DNA of 64,000 nt from Gordionus sp. m RMFG-2023 (lineage: Eukaryota; Nematomorpha; Gordioida; Chordodea; Parachordodidae): positions 49,019,366-49,083,365 of the forward strand of contig NC_088777.1 in the NCBI RefSeq assembly GCF_954871325.1, given 5' to 3'. The position numbers and the translations under genes were made by a program. This document shows, in pieces, positions 45,395 to 57,808 of the stretch. The notes below the pieces were generated by a model. The model was not told the origin of the DNA, did no database searches, and was given only the letters and a program-made list of their open reading frames with translations. The stretch's first letter is position 1. Each line of letters opens with the position of its first letter.

Positions 45395-48135
45395 TTTGGC
45401 TAGACACTAAAGGAAAAAAAACCACCCATGGCGACATCATCAACTTCCTAAAATCCGACAAACCTTCCATTATCTCTAGAATTCCTAAAGGCTCCAGAGT
45501 ACAAGTAGCCAAAGCCTTCTTCTAATACTTTCAATCATTATTAAATAACTTCTCCTCCCTTGATCATTGGCTCAAACTCTTCACATTTTCCTTCACGACT
45601 ATCCAACCTCCCAATCCAGAGATTCAGAAATCTCTAACCCAACAAATTAAAGACGCAACCTTACACCCCCTCACTCTCAAAACCACAACATCTTCTCATG
45701 TACCCAAAAAACTTTCCGGCCTACAATTAAAGGCAAAGTTAATTTCCAACAAAATTAACAACCTAAACATCAAATCCGCTCTTCGCTTAGTAGCTTCTGA
45801 TGATTCATTTGCCACTAGTAACGAAGAAAGTTTCAATAAACTCAAACTAAAGCACCCCTCCGGAGTTGATTTCATACCCCCACCTCCTCCCAATATTTTC
45901 CCTTTTGATTTCACCCCCGCCGAGGTGGGTAAATCTATTCTATCCTTCCATAACGACTATTCTCCCGGTTACGATGGGCTTCGTCCCATCTTCCTCCAGG
46001 ATCTCACATCCCCCCTTATAGTCAGCCAGGTCCCAAATTTACTAAATTTAACAACATTTTGTAACAAAATAGCACACGGCCTCGTCCCCGAGTCCATCAG
46101 ACCACTCTTATTCGGTCCTAAACTAATCGCACTCGAAAAACCTAATAAGGATATCCGCACAAATGCAATCGGAACCATATTTCGCCGCCTTGTCGCTAAG
46201 CTAATATCTTCCAAAATTAAGGACAACGCAGCCTTAATTCTAGCACATCATAAACTTGGAATCGGCATCCAAGGAGGCTGCGAATTAGCCATACACGCTA
46301 CTCGTATCCATCTTCAAACAAACCCAAGTAACGAAATCCTCGTTAAAATTGACTTCTCTAACGCCTTCAACTCCATTCGCCGCTCTCACTTTCTCCCACA
46401 AATGTACCACTCATTCCCCACCTTTTCTCAATTCTTCCATTCTCAAGCCATCTCATCTCCAATCAACAACTATTTACTTTCATCATCTGAAGGGATCCAG
46501 CAAGGCGATCCTTTGGGATCGATACTTTTCTGCATTGGAATCAACGAAATGGTCAAAAACATTTCTTCCAACTGCAATCTCCCACCGCATACTTGGTACA
46601 TTGATGACGGAATACTCTGCGGTCCCCCTAACGAGGTTGCTAAGGCACTCACCATTATCAAAACACATTCCCAAGCTATCGGTCTCTCACTCAACGAACA
46701 AAAAACTGAGATCTGCCCATTTCATTGCTCTATCCCATTTAACCACTCTCATCCCTCAGTCATCTCGGCTCTCCAGTCGGTGGCCTGGATTCCATCAATC
46801 ACTTCTTCACTAACGCATCATCCAGCTTACTTCATTTCAAAAACATCTCTTAAGTTTCTCACTCCACATCAAGTTTTTTCTCCTCAAAAACTTTTATTAC
46901 TTTCCTAAAATTCTCTACGCACTTCGATCCACCTCAATTTTCAAATTCCCCGACTCATTAAAATCTTTTGAAATATCCGTCAAACCTCTCGCTGAAGAGA
47001 TCCTTAATCTCCGCTTCAACCATAATTTATGTTTACAAGCATCACTTCCATGCAAGCTGGGGGGCATCGGCTTACGCTCACCTAACTCTTTCCATCAGTG
47101 GTTTCATCGCCTCTCGTCTTTCATCCGACTCACACATTAGCCAGCTTTCCAAATTCCCTGACCCCTTATTAGCTGAAGCCCAGACCATTTGGGACAACGC
47201 ACGACCCTCCTCATGTTTACAGAGAGACTGGGATATTCCACTCAACAAGGCTCGGTCGCTTACCTAAAATCGAGCCTTCACCACGACGATCTCACATTTT
47301 TTCACCAATTGAACCAAGGATCTGGTTACGAGTTTTTGGAAACCATACCCTACAACAACCTCGATTTGTTGCTCACTGCTGACGAGCTAAGATTTGCTAT
47401 TGGACTACGGCTCAATTGCGAAATTGTTCTTCCGTACCAATGCAAACATTGCGAAACCAGCGTCGACAGCAAGGGTAGGCACTGCCTCCATTGTCGCTTT
47501 TGTCGTGGCCTCTTCTCACGGCACACAAAATGCAATGACATCATTTTAAGCGCCCTCAAATCAGGAGGCATTCCATATAGACTAGAACCAACCGGAATTT
47601 TTAGAACCGACGGAAAACGTCCTGATGGAATGTCCTTGACCCCTGGTCAAGGGGTCAGCTCCTGGTTTGGGACTACACCTGCATTGACCCAAATGCACCA
47701 TCTAACCATAACGTCGATGCCCTCGCCGTCGCTGAATCCCGCAAAACGATAAAGTACAGTTCCTTAGACCCTTCTTTCTTATTCATACCCATCGCCTGCA
47801 CCATTCTTACCACCTTCGGTAGCAAAGCTCAAAGTTTTTTCAAAGATTTAAGCAAACGGATCCGCGAAAAAACCGACCAGCCTAAGGAATCCCTCTTCTT
47901 ACGTCAAAGACTTGCTACCGCAATCATTTGTTCTAACTATCTAAGCTTCATCTCTTCCATTGAATAACCTTCCATTTTCCAAGCTTCCTTTTTTTTATCC
48001 CCTATCCTTTCCCATAAATTCTATTTCTACCCTTTATTTATTTTACCTTTTTAAAAAATTAATTATTTGCTAATACATTTTGACATCAAATCATATCAGT
48101 AAATATTCAAATAAAGTAACTGACCGGAAAAAAAA
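45395..48135 (+). mobile_element. LINE with reverse transcriptase and restriction-like endonuclease, 5'-truncated and decayed
   Basis: The reading begins mid-protein (DTKGKKTTHGDIINFL). Reverse transcriptase: PGYDGLRPIFLQDL, IRTNAIGTIFRRLVAKL, KIDFSNAFNSIRRSHFL, SEGIQQGDPLGSILFCIGIN and the catalytic WYIDDGILCGPP (about 46594-46630). After the thumb region come a CCHC-type finger (CKHC, GRHCLHC), then EPTGIFRTDGKRPDGMSL and WDYTCID, the PD-(D/E)XK endonuclease of early-branching LINEs such as R2. The protein ends FISSIE at 47965-47967, followed by an untranslated tail with an A run near 48128. It cannot be active: an in-frame TAA at 45523-45525 and frameshifts near 46745, 46865, 47090, 47260 and 47640. 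The coding part is visibly more C-rich than its surroundings. Confidence 0.9.
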
Positions 48136-48419
48136 ATTAATGTTTACTATTCTCATACATATTCTTAAATTTTTTCTTTAATTCTTTCCTTCTTATATTT
48201 TTACTACATTCTCAAACCCTTCTTGTTCTCAATTATCAATGCTTTTTGACCCCTTAATTATCCTCCACTCTCTATTAAACAAATATCTACTTTATAAATG
48301 AAACAATCCAAATTTCATCAAATAAATTTTTATACTTATTCCTTAAATCAATATCATATCATTCCTCAGTAGAACTATTCTCTTCTTCTTCTACCACACC
48401 TTCATTTTTTAATCTTTTT

Positions 48420-50490
48420 CTCACAATTTCACCGGAAAATTTTTCGATACGGGTAATTTTTCCCTCTCCAAATTTGAGTCTTTATAAATCTCATCACATT
48501 TTATATAATTATTCACCCTCCTCGATTTCCCTGAAATTATTACATTGTCTATTTCCAAATTAAAATTTACATCATCAATTCCCAAAATACTTTTTACTTT
48601 CAGATCAACCAAAATTATCAATTTCCAATTCAATGTTTTTTTCAATTTCTGGATTTTCCAAAATATTACCAACTTCCAAATCAACTGAAATATTATCGAT
48701 TTCCCAATCAATATTTTTTTTAATTTCTATATCAAGTTCAGGTTTAAACTTATATCCATTTTATTATCCAAAATATCAAGTTTTTCGTGACCCATTTTGT
48801 CACTTATAATTTTTTCATTTTTGAATTTCCTCAGAATTATTTAATATATTTTTAATTTCATCATTTTTTAGTATTTTACTTTCCACAAATTCATTTTCTT
48901 TATTATCACGAATTCTTTGATCATTATTTATCATACTCTCATTATTAATATTCTCTAAAATTTCTTTCATTAATTTATTATCCGAGTTTTTAACATCCCC
49001 CCTCTTTTACAGATTTTTTTAATACTTCAATATTTTATTCAACAAAATATTTTCTAAACCAAATTTTGATATCCAATTCCATCCCAAAACTATCAATTTT
49101 TTCTTTATACCCAAAAATCCAAATATATTAATTCGTTATTCATTAATATCGGTAAATTTACTTTTCCCAATGCCATAATTTCTGAACCATTCTATTGTTT
49201 TACCCTCATTTTATCTTTAATTATTGTTTCATTCGGCCATAACTTGTAAAATTATTATACCCAATCACAGATATTGTTGCCCCTGTATCCAATAACATCA
49301 AAATCTCTTTTTTCCCTACATTTACTTTTACTCTTGCACATTGATTAAAATTTTTATTATCTTCCAACTTGAAAATACTAATATGTATATACTTTAGTGT
49401 TTCATTTTCCAACATATTTTTATAAATCCCATAAGTGTTATTTACATCTGCTTCATTTTTTCTTTCTATTTCATTATGATCATTTATCTTATTTTTATAT
49501 ATATTTTCTTTCAATAGATCCAACTCATTTTTTGATGTAACTCCTTCAAATGTTTTTATTTCACTATCATATGGTCATCCTGATGTACAATCTTTCGCGT
49601 AATGACCAATATTACGACATTTAAAACACGTTATATCTTCTACATTTCTTTTTTCATAAATATTATTCCCTTCATTTTTTCGATACTCCACCGCTGGAAA
49701 TGGAAATGCTTTGGAATTTCCCTGTTGATTTTTATAACATTTATCCTGATTATGCCCAAACTTTCCACTACTTTCACACTCATCTGTATTTTTTTGTTTT
49801 TCATTTAATAACTTGTATGCCGGAACGTAACATTCCTCAGCATTATGTCCACGGTTTTCACATCTTTTGCAAACTACAGGTAACATTTTTTATTTATTCC
49901 TTCATTACATTCTCTACTTATATGTCCATATTTTCCACAATTATAACACGTTTTATTTTGACCAGTTCTATCTGATTCCTGCTATATTCCATTTTATCCC
50001 TATTTTCCCCGAAATTATTTTCATAATTTCGTTCATTCTCTTTCTTTATTCTCCTCCAATTTTTTTCTTTTATTTCATCTCCGTCATTTCTACTCTTAAT
50101 ATTTCCTTTTCTTTTTTTTATATTTAATTTTATCCAATTTTTCTTTCCAATTCTTCTTTCTCCTTTCTTTCATTTTCCCATTCTTCTCTCATTTTATCAA
50201 TTTCACTCTCTTTTCTATTTTCTATATCAATATCATCATTTTCTTTTTCAGAATCTCAAATGATCTCTGGTTTATTATCATTAATTTAAAATTTTCTTTT
50301 TTCAGTATCTCTAAAGATATCTGTTTACTATTTATTTCACATATTCATCAAACATATTTCATTATATAACTTTTCCATTTATCATATTTTATTTTTTTCT
50401 CTATCCATTTGTTTTAACAATCTTATTTTATTTGCCTCTCTATTAAAAATTTTTCTTTTATACCAAATATAAATACCTAATTTTAGACTT
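48420..50490 (-). mobile_element. LTR retrotransposon-type gag/protease relic, broken
   Basis: On the minus strand, a Lys/Glu-rich gag-like region carries at least three CCHC zinc knuckles (for example CYNCGKYGHISREC near 49950, CKRCENRGHNAEEC near 49860 and CFKCRNIGHYAKDC near 49600). It is followed downstream by an aspartic protease core with LLDTGATISVIG near 49280. This order fits Ty3/mdg4-like elements, but no reverse transcriptase, integrase or long terminal repeats were found, so the class is provisional. It is an old fossil with several breaks. The strong A-over-T bias of the minus strand marks its likely extent, and the outer borders are approximate. Confidence 0.75.
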
Positions 50491-50909
50491 AAATCTAATA
50501 TTAAATAACATTGTGACAAATTCCTGACTTCAATATAATTATAGCTTTTCTCACTTTTTTATTAATACTTTTTTTTTAAAATACATTCAAATAAAAATAT
50601 TTTACCTCTTATTATTATGAATTTTTTATTTTCCCCCGTGATTGTATATTTTATTGGTACACTGCGTCCACTCTTCCCCAGAAAATTCTCCGTTGGTTGA
50701 ATAAAAAAATAAACGGCACCAAACTGTAAGAATTGTAAGAAGGCCCTAAACTCTAAGAAATGTAACAAGGCCCAAGAATTCTGCAAACTAAATATTTTAT
50801 TCCTGTTTTGAATTTTACAACATAAAAATAATAATTATAATAATCATAAACGCCGATTTTTACAAAATATAATAAATTTCTCTTTAACATTATTTTTTTA
50901 TTAATTATT
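50491..50909. other. AT-rich spacer
   Basis: A short direct repeat (AACTCTAAG / CTGTAAGAATTGTAAGAAGG) lies near 50727-50765; otherwise nothing recognised. Confidence 0.4.
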
Positions 50910-51006
50910 TTTATATAATAAGTATTTATTATAATACAACAATAACCATTTAGACATATTATGATCATTAAATCGAGAAGAAAAAAAAATTGTTAAAGTT
51001 ATAGTT

Positions 51007-54000
51007 TTATTTTATAACCTTAAGAGAGGATCTTATACAGGTTCCATTTGAATACTGTTTCTCGTAATCGTCTAACACACACATCAATCCTTTCCCACAT
51101 TTTCCACGGAGCATATAAGGTCCTCCACATATCTCTCCTTCTACCTGAATTTAAATGATACAATAATGTAATATATATATAAACTAATATAAATGAATTG
51201 CTACTTTAAACCTATTTAGAGTCTGATAATTTGATTTATACATTTATATGAAATGAATTACACCCTTCCTTTAGATTTGCATTCTTTCTATGATCGTCTT
51301 CACATTTTTTAAATCCACATTTTCTTCTTTCAATAATAATATACAGTGTGTATGGTTATTGTTTAAAGTAGTGATAAAAGGAAAATTTAAATATGTATTG
51401 GATGTTTGAATTGGAAAAAAAATATCTTAATATTCAGTAGAGTTTTGATTATTTTTATAGTTAAAGATACAAATTTTTATTTTGATATTCAAATATTAAA
51501 CGATATTAAAGGAATGCAAATTGTTATAACAGTTTTATTTTTGTAAAAAAAGTTGTAATTTGATTAATTTAATTAATACATTTATTGGTTTTATAGTTTA
51601 GATTAATTGGGTACTTAATTACATTAGAAACAATTGCAAAACATTTCCATATATTTGTAACACCTTTCTTATAAAATAACATACCAACATTTTTAAATAA
51701 AATAAAGTATAGCAAGTGTTGTAGCTGTTGAAAAAAATAGAAATAAATTTAATATAATAAATATAATGTAAGTCATTTTCTGTGAGAAAAGGGGAATTTT
51801 CCTTGGGGAAAGTTGGGAGAAAAAAGAACACGGGATGCCAGCTGGATAAGAACAAAGAAGGGACTAAGATTGTGAAGATTTTAGCTATTGATGATGTATT
51901 CACATTAATATATATTAATTGTTATGATGTTTGAATAAATTGGACTTTGAAGCCATGGTAACTTGGAGTATTTTTAGATTGTTTTGGGATAGATAATTTA
52001 TAGTAATTGAGAGGGAAGGGTTGAGAGTAAAGAGGTATTTCATTTTTTTTTTGACATTTCTTTTTTAGCAAGTTAAACAATTTTTTTAATAAACTTGTTA
52101 CAAATATATGGAAATGTTCAGCAAAAAATTATATTGATACTGTAGTAGTTGCTAATAATTTTATTTATTATTAAAATAAACACTATTTTAAATATTTATA
52201 CTTTCGCCCAATATTCCTACATGATCTAACCGCACCTATATCACACAACAATGCGACGTTTTGGAAAAAATTACTCAACTCATCAACCGTATGCTTGCTG
52301 GGGGCTTACCACCCGCCATTATTCCACTCCTTTATGGAGCTAAACTCATCGCCCTCCTTAAACCTAATAAAGATATTCGCCCTATCGCTATTGGAACCAC
52401 TTGGCGCCGATTAACCTCAAAGCTAGTAGTGAGCAGAATATTGTTCACAGTATCCAATCACCTGTGCCCTAATCAATTAGGAGTCAACGTAAAAGGGGGA
52501 TGAGACCCCAGTGACGATATCCTAATTAAGATAGATTTTTTAAACGCTTTTAACTCTCTAAAACATACAGCGTTTCTTAATCCCATCCTTACCCTTTACC
52601 CAGAATACTCACAATTCATCTTCGATTGTTATGTTAGTCCATCGCATCTTCAATTTGGGGATAGATTGATTCCTTCTAGTAGTGGAATACAACAAGGTGA
52701 CCCTCTGCTTTTTATTCTGTCTGGGCATTAATAGCTTAATACAACGCATAAATGACCAATGTAAACTAAACCTTCATAGCTGGTATATCGACGATGGTAT
52801 ACTAGGCGGCTCACCCAGCGAGGTTATGAAGGCGGTCGAAATAATAAAATCCAGCGAGAGCAGTTTGAGACTGCGAATCAATCAAGACAAGAGCGAATAT
52901 TGTCCTCTTGGAATCATCGACCTTAACTATGATCCTGTGTTCAATCATACACCATTGAACTTCTTAACACATCTCGGATCTCCAGTGGGTAAAGACGAGT
53001 CCTTTGTCAAGTTCTTCGCCGACACTCTACTAGAGATATCCCTTATGCGCAGTACACTATCTCGCCTCCCATCCCACCAAGCGTTCTTTCTATTAATGAA
53101 CTACCTCCTAATCCCAAAAATTCTATATACACTTCGATCGTCACGTATCTTCCAATACGATGTCAACCTCGCTGCATACGAGCTAGAGATTAAACACCTC
53201 ACAGAGGATATACTCAATCTCAAATTCGGAGACCTATCTTGGCTACAAGCTACCTTGCCAACCAAATCCGGCGGCATTGGCATACGATCGCCTTCCCTAC
53301 TCTCTGTTAGTGCGTTCATATCCTCTCGCCTGTCCTGCGAGCCCATCATACACTCACAAAACATCCCGACCCTTTACTTCCCCAGGCAATTGATCTATGG
53401 AAATCTCTTTGTCGATCCTCCCTCATCGGCACTGCAGAAGGACTGAAATAAGCCTCTAGTTGGCAACTCCGTTGCATACCTTAAATCGAGGAGCCAACCC
53501 GAGGACCATTCTCTACTCTTCTCCATTTCCGCAGACAACGGATATAAATTTCTCGAAGCTTTTCCATCGCGAAACCTTGACCAGCTCCTAAGCAATGATG
53601 AGCTACGTCACGCCCACGGTCTAAGACTTAATTGTGATATAGTAATACCCTATCACTGCATCCTTTGTCAAACGCCGGTCAACTCCAAAGGCCGTCACTC
53701 TTTACACTGCAAGCGCTGTAGAGGCAGATTCATTAGACATTCAAAATGCAATGATACTATTGCCAGGGCCCTAAAATCTGCCGGTATCCCATCAACCCTC
53801 GAACCTACTGGACTCTACAATTCTGATGGTAAGCGTCACGATGGCTCTACCATGATCCCTTGGAAGAGGGGGGAATTCCTAACCTGGGATTTCTCATGCA
53901 TCGATCCCCTTGCCCCTTCCAATATAAATAGATATGGTCTAGTAGACGCCGAGACGAATAAACTAGCTAAGTGTTCGCCATCGCCCTCGGCCAATTACAC

Positions 54001-55164
54001 ATTCCTTCCACTAATCGCCACGACTCTAACGTCGTTCGGCTCTCATGCCCTGGCCTTCTTTAAAAAGCTAGGGAAACGGATCTCTACTAGGACCGAAGAT
54101 CCCAACGAGGGTTACTACCTACGCCAAAGATTAGCCCTCAATATAATAAAATCCAATTACCTCAGCTTCATATTCTCAATGACTGATACCCCCTAATCAC
54201 AGCAGAATCGGCGATGAGAAAAGCAATTAAGAACAAGAGAAATTCAACAAAAGAACCAAACCCTAATCACAGAATCGGCGATGAGAAAAGCAATTAAGAA
54301 CAAGAGAGGAATATTCAGATGGAAGAAGAAAAACTGAAGGGCAAACTATGATAACTCATAATTCTTTTAAATCATATGCTCAATTTATTATATTAATTTA
54401 CTATATATTTATTTATATTATTTAAACATATTATTATTTATCCTTAAAAGATATACTAACAAATGTGATTATTTTTTAAATTGACATATTATTATAATTA
54501 ATATTAAAATATAATTTAATCATTATTATTATATTATTTATTATTATATTACTTATTTTTTATATTAATCTATTTTAACATTATATTTGTTTAGTATTGT
54601 TTTTTTTATTTAAAATTAATTATACAAAACCTATATAAGTACAATATATATGTTAGCATCAATGTGTTTTTTCCGGCAATGTGTTATTTTTACAACTTTA
54701 AATCTATTAATTGTAAACGATTTTACTTTAAACCTTTGAGTCATTTTAGTATTTATATAAAATATATTGAAAATTGAATTATATTGATAAAATTTCGTGG
54801 AAAATTTATCCGAAATTCATACGTTAGGTATTCCTAACATGACGGCATACATTTGCGGTTATATAAGATTTTTAAAAAAAATTCTCAAATAATGATAATA
54901 TTGTATTTCAATATTATTAAATTTTTTGGGGGGGAATGTCGTGTTTAAATATTAATTAAAAGTTTATACGAAAAAAGTTGTAAGGCAAACTTGTTTTATA
55001 CCAAAGTGCGCACTTTTATATATATATTTTATAATTTTCCTACTTTTGCGCAAACTTTGCAGCAACCGCAAGCATCTGTGACGAGACCTCCTTCGCAATC
55101 TGTGGGAGGGTCGAAATTGCATTTAATCGATCTTGATTGACATGGACAGGATAATGCATTCACT
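51007..55164 (-). CDS. Single IGFBP-domain secreted protein, copy 2 (two exons)
   Basis: Exon 1 (55164-55044) follows CTATTTTTTTTAG and codes for VNALSCPCQSRSIKC, FDPPTDCEGG and DACGCCKVCAK; the donor is GTAGGA. Exon 2 (51144-51007) follows AAATTCAG and codes for VEGEICGGPYMLRGKCGKGL, MCVLDDYEKQ, NGTCI and a stop after KVIK. AATAAA overlaps the stop and may be the polyadenylation signal. It is the twin of copy 1: the first exons differ by one residue (Phe for Val), while the second exons differ at about ten positions and in the C-terminal tail. The intron has grown to 3.9 kb through a LINE and a small insertion. The frame is intact despite this. A signal-peptide exon upstream was not identified. 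Confidence 0.85.
51718..52065. mobile_element. 348-bp insertion with perfect 8-bp target duplication
   Basis: TAGCAAGT occurs at 51710-51717 and 52066-52073, while copy 1 of the segmental duplication has it once (near 43553-43560). The insert starts GTTGTAGCTGTTG and ends in a T-rich tract, with no clear inverted ends or coding frame. It could be a SINE, a short non-autonomous DNA element or a solo terminal repeat; I cannot decide. Confidence 0.75.
52203..54487 (+). mobile_element. LINE with restriction-like endonuclease, second copy, 5'-truncated
   Basis: It opens inside the reverse transcriptase (RPIFLHDLTAP), then ALLKPNKDIRPIAIGTTWRR, KIDFLNAFNSLKHTAFL, SSGIQQGDPL and WYIDDGILGGSPSEV. 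The endonuclease end is well kept: CILC, GRHSLHC, EPTGLYNSDGKRHDGST (Pro of RPD replaced by His), WDFSCIDPLAPSNI, ending at 54194-54196. Breaks: a TGA near 52501 with a small deletion next to it, a frameshift near 52708 in GDPL, and a Trp-to-stop change at about 53442. It is cleaner than the 45.4 kb copy and only moderately similar, so it belongs to a related subfamily. The 3' tail holds a 47-50 bp direct repeat (54191 and 54261, period 70). It lies antisense in the intron of IGFBP-domain copy 2. Confidence 0.9.
54645..55025. mobile_element. TATATGTTAGC-family MITE in the intron of copy 2
   Basis: Duplicate of the element at 43859, with the same left end TATATGTTAGCATCAATGTG and a worn right end. 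Confidence 0.6.
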
Positions 55165-55230
55165 CTAAAAAAAATAGTATAATCATATTTTATAATTTCG
55201 TAACATTTATTATACACATTTTTGTAAATT

Positions 55231-55593
55231 ATATATGTTAGCGTCATGTTTATTTTTTAAGTTTAAATCCCTTTTTGAGCGTTTTTTTTTTAAGTTTAAG
55301 AAATCATATTTTACGGGAAATGTATTCTAAGCATGTTTAGAATACCTTCCTATCTAATAAATTGTAGATAATTTTACCGTTAACCCTTAAAGTCATATAT
55401 ATAACTTTTATAAAAATTCTATTGGAAAAACTAATATAAATTATATTAAATTCTAAAGTTCTTGGCGAAATTGTGTGATAATTTTAGGGCAGGTTATTTC
55501 GTACATGATAGAATAGATTTTCTGGAAAATGATTTAAAGTTAAAAAAAATATTATATTGATTGAAAGAAAACACATTGACTCTAACATATATA
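55231..55593. mobile_element. TATATGTTAGC-family MITE upstream of copy 2
   Basis: Duplicate of the element at 44464. Ends ATATATGTTAGCGTCATG and CACATTGACTCTAACATATA. Confidence 0.65.
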
Positions 55594-56154
55594 AAAGTTT
55601 TTTAAAATCGGTTGTAAAAACCAAAATTTTAGCCCCCATAACATTATTTCGGCGATGTGGCATAAAACAAAAATAAAAAAGTAAGAATTCATACTTGACT
55701 TTCAAAAGAATACAGAATAGGAAGAAATAGTATAGATTCTTATTTAAAAACATTTTTTTAAAGAACAACAAATAATTTAATATAAGACTTTCGCTTTAAA
55801 AAAATATATGATGAAATGAATCTTATATGTTATACGTCGATAAATTTTTCGCATCTCAAGATGGAATGATTGTTATAATCATTCTTTTTTTTCCATATAA
55901 GATCAATATATTAGTGAATATTAGAGATCTGCAAAGTTAGGCCCGGCCCGATAAAAAAACCAAAATTTTAGATACTATGGTAACAAAAAGACTTGGTAAT
56001 GACTATGGGCATAATTATATGGTCAGTGGAGTTGATACACCAAATGGAAAGTAATATGGTCAAACTAGATTAAAGATTCTGAAAGATACCGTTTATTGAT
56101 TTCTAAAATCATGTAGAGATAATAAACATGTGTCGTATAAAAAATATATGTATG

Positions 56155-56915
56155 CTAACGTTTTAAAATAGATATTTAGATTTGTAATAATTTTATAAAT
56201 ATATTGGAATGAGTTACCAAAATTAGGATCAAAATAATATTTAAAAAAAAATCAATAAATAAAATAGAAGAATTTTTCTTAAATTGTGATATAATAGACA
56301 CTAGAAAGCTGATTTATAATTTACCAGACAACTTATATGTGCTTATGGAAGCTATAGAACCAAGGGATAAAAATTCAACATATAGGAATTAATGATTATA
56401 TAATTATAAATCATTAACTAAGATAAAAGAAATACCTAGATCAATTTGAACTCCTTCTAATACCTGGTTAAAACGCATTCTCTTACATATATTATTATGA
56501 TGATAAAATATCTTAAAATATAAAATGAAATATTTATTATTATGTAAAAGGTAGATAATTTTTCTATATAAAAAAATGAAATTGGCCTCTACTGCATCTT
56601 CTGATGGTATGCATTTTTTAAAAAAAAGAATGGATAATGATGATTTCTTTTATACAATTTTTTCTATATATATATATATATAATGAATAAGAAAGTAGAT
56701 TTTTAAAAAAAGATATAGTACAATATGTATATCTACAAAATTTTATATCCAATATTTCAATTTATGAATCTTTGTATTGGGAGATTTATCCCTTCAATTT
56801 ACTAATTTAAGAGAGAGATGTTACATAACTATGAATTGTTAGATAAAAATTTTTTATGTATGACGCATCAGAATTCTCGGATGCATTTTTGTTAAAATAT
56901 AAATTAGAAAGTAGA
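56155..56915 (+). repeat. Duplicated unit, copy 2, uninterrupted
   Basis: Sister of 37120-38775. It shares long blocks, for example TGAGTTACC-AAAA and TTTATAATTTACCAGACAA, and shows the target of the LINE in the other copy. The conserved reading at about 56268-56395 suggests former coding sequence of a mobile element; now an old broken fossil. Confidence 0.65.
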
Positions 56916-57329
56916 GGGGACGCGGGCCGTGAAATTAGGCGCGACCCATCGTGTCACAGTGGGTCACTGCGTGAGTGTGAATAAATTTTAAATTCAAGGC
57001 GTGAAGGGTTTTCCCAAAATTTTCCGCGGGCGTGATCGGGCATGAACATAATTTTCCCGTGAATCATGGAAATTTTAATTTTTAAAATTGTTTTTAATAA
57101 ATATAAATTTGTAATTTTATAATTATAAATTTGCAATTTTATAATAATATTATATATTTTCTTGTTTAATTTAGTTCTTTTTTAAAAAAGAATAATTTAT
57201 GAAAACTAAAAATCTTCCGCATTTTATAAACAACATCCTGTATTATTTCGTTTGTTCTATTTTCTTTTTATGTTTAGGTGTTTTTTATCGCGAGACTTTA
57301 TGCTAAATTTTGCTTAAATTATTTACAAA
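56916..57329. other. Spacer with a GC-rich patch
   Basis: 56920-57065 is unusually GC-rich (GGGGACGCGGGCCGTG, CGCGGGCGTGATCGGGC) and palindrome-prone, probably a worn terminal region of a DNA element. Nothing else recognised. Confidence 0.4.
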
Positions 57330-57808
57330 AAAGTCAGTTATATTTTATTTGTAAAGATCTTCAATCTTTAAATGCAACAGAAAGTGCAGGATTTTACAAG
57401 CTAGGCCGAGAGATAAATGTTGGTGTTACATATGGATAACAAAATATAAAAGTTGTGAACCGGAAAACTCTCATGAATACTATAGGTCCAAAAATATAAC
57501 ATAAAATAAAATTTAAAATTAAACGCATGATCAAAATAATTACCGTTCCATAATCATTTGGACGGATGACTATAAAAATTTAACCATTATAGGACATATT
57601 ATCATTAAGGATTTTAATTAAAACATTTGTTTCGGCCACAAGGGCAATAGATGAAAAAAACGTCTAAATTAAAATTGTAGTCAATTCAATTTTAGGAGAA
57701 TATGCAGAAGTATAAAATTACTTAAATTAATGTATAATTGTGAGTGATAACGGAGCAAATCTTATAAGTGCATTCAAAGATGACGAAACGCTAGCATGTA
57801 TATGCCAT
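57330..57808 (+). mobile_element. hAT transposase fragment (plus strand), interrupted
   Basis: Three hAT signatures appear in order: KDLQSLNATESAGFYKLGRE (about 57357), IIIWTDDYKNLTIIGHIII (about 57545) and SDNGANLISAFKDDETLACI then CHQ (about 57742-57810). They are separated by stops and shifts. The reading halts in the middle of the Cys-x2-His motif, exactly where the end of the minus-strand hAT begins at 57809. I could not find the continuation beyond that element. Confidence 0.7.

Larger units (their letters stand above)
50910..55950 (-). repeat. Segmental duplication, copy 2, with two later insertions
   Basis: This is the counterpart of 42750-45215. Sequence absent from copy 1 lies at 51718-52065 and about 52203-54487, so both insertions came after the duplication, or were never in the first copy. 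Confidence 0.85.

Noticed and set aside
46349-46813. A 154-codon second frame inside the 45.4 kb LINE, and the minus-strand frames there
   Set aside because: Alternative frames of the reverse transcriptase. The conserved motifs (KIDFSNAFNS, YIDD) are all in the frame starting before 45925.
55484-55771. A hydrophobic minus-strand frame upstream of IGFBP copy 2, considered as its signal-peptide exon
   Set aside because: It spans the right arm of a MITE, has no donor in the needed phase that I could see, and reads as a product of A/T runs.
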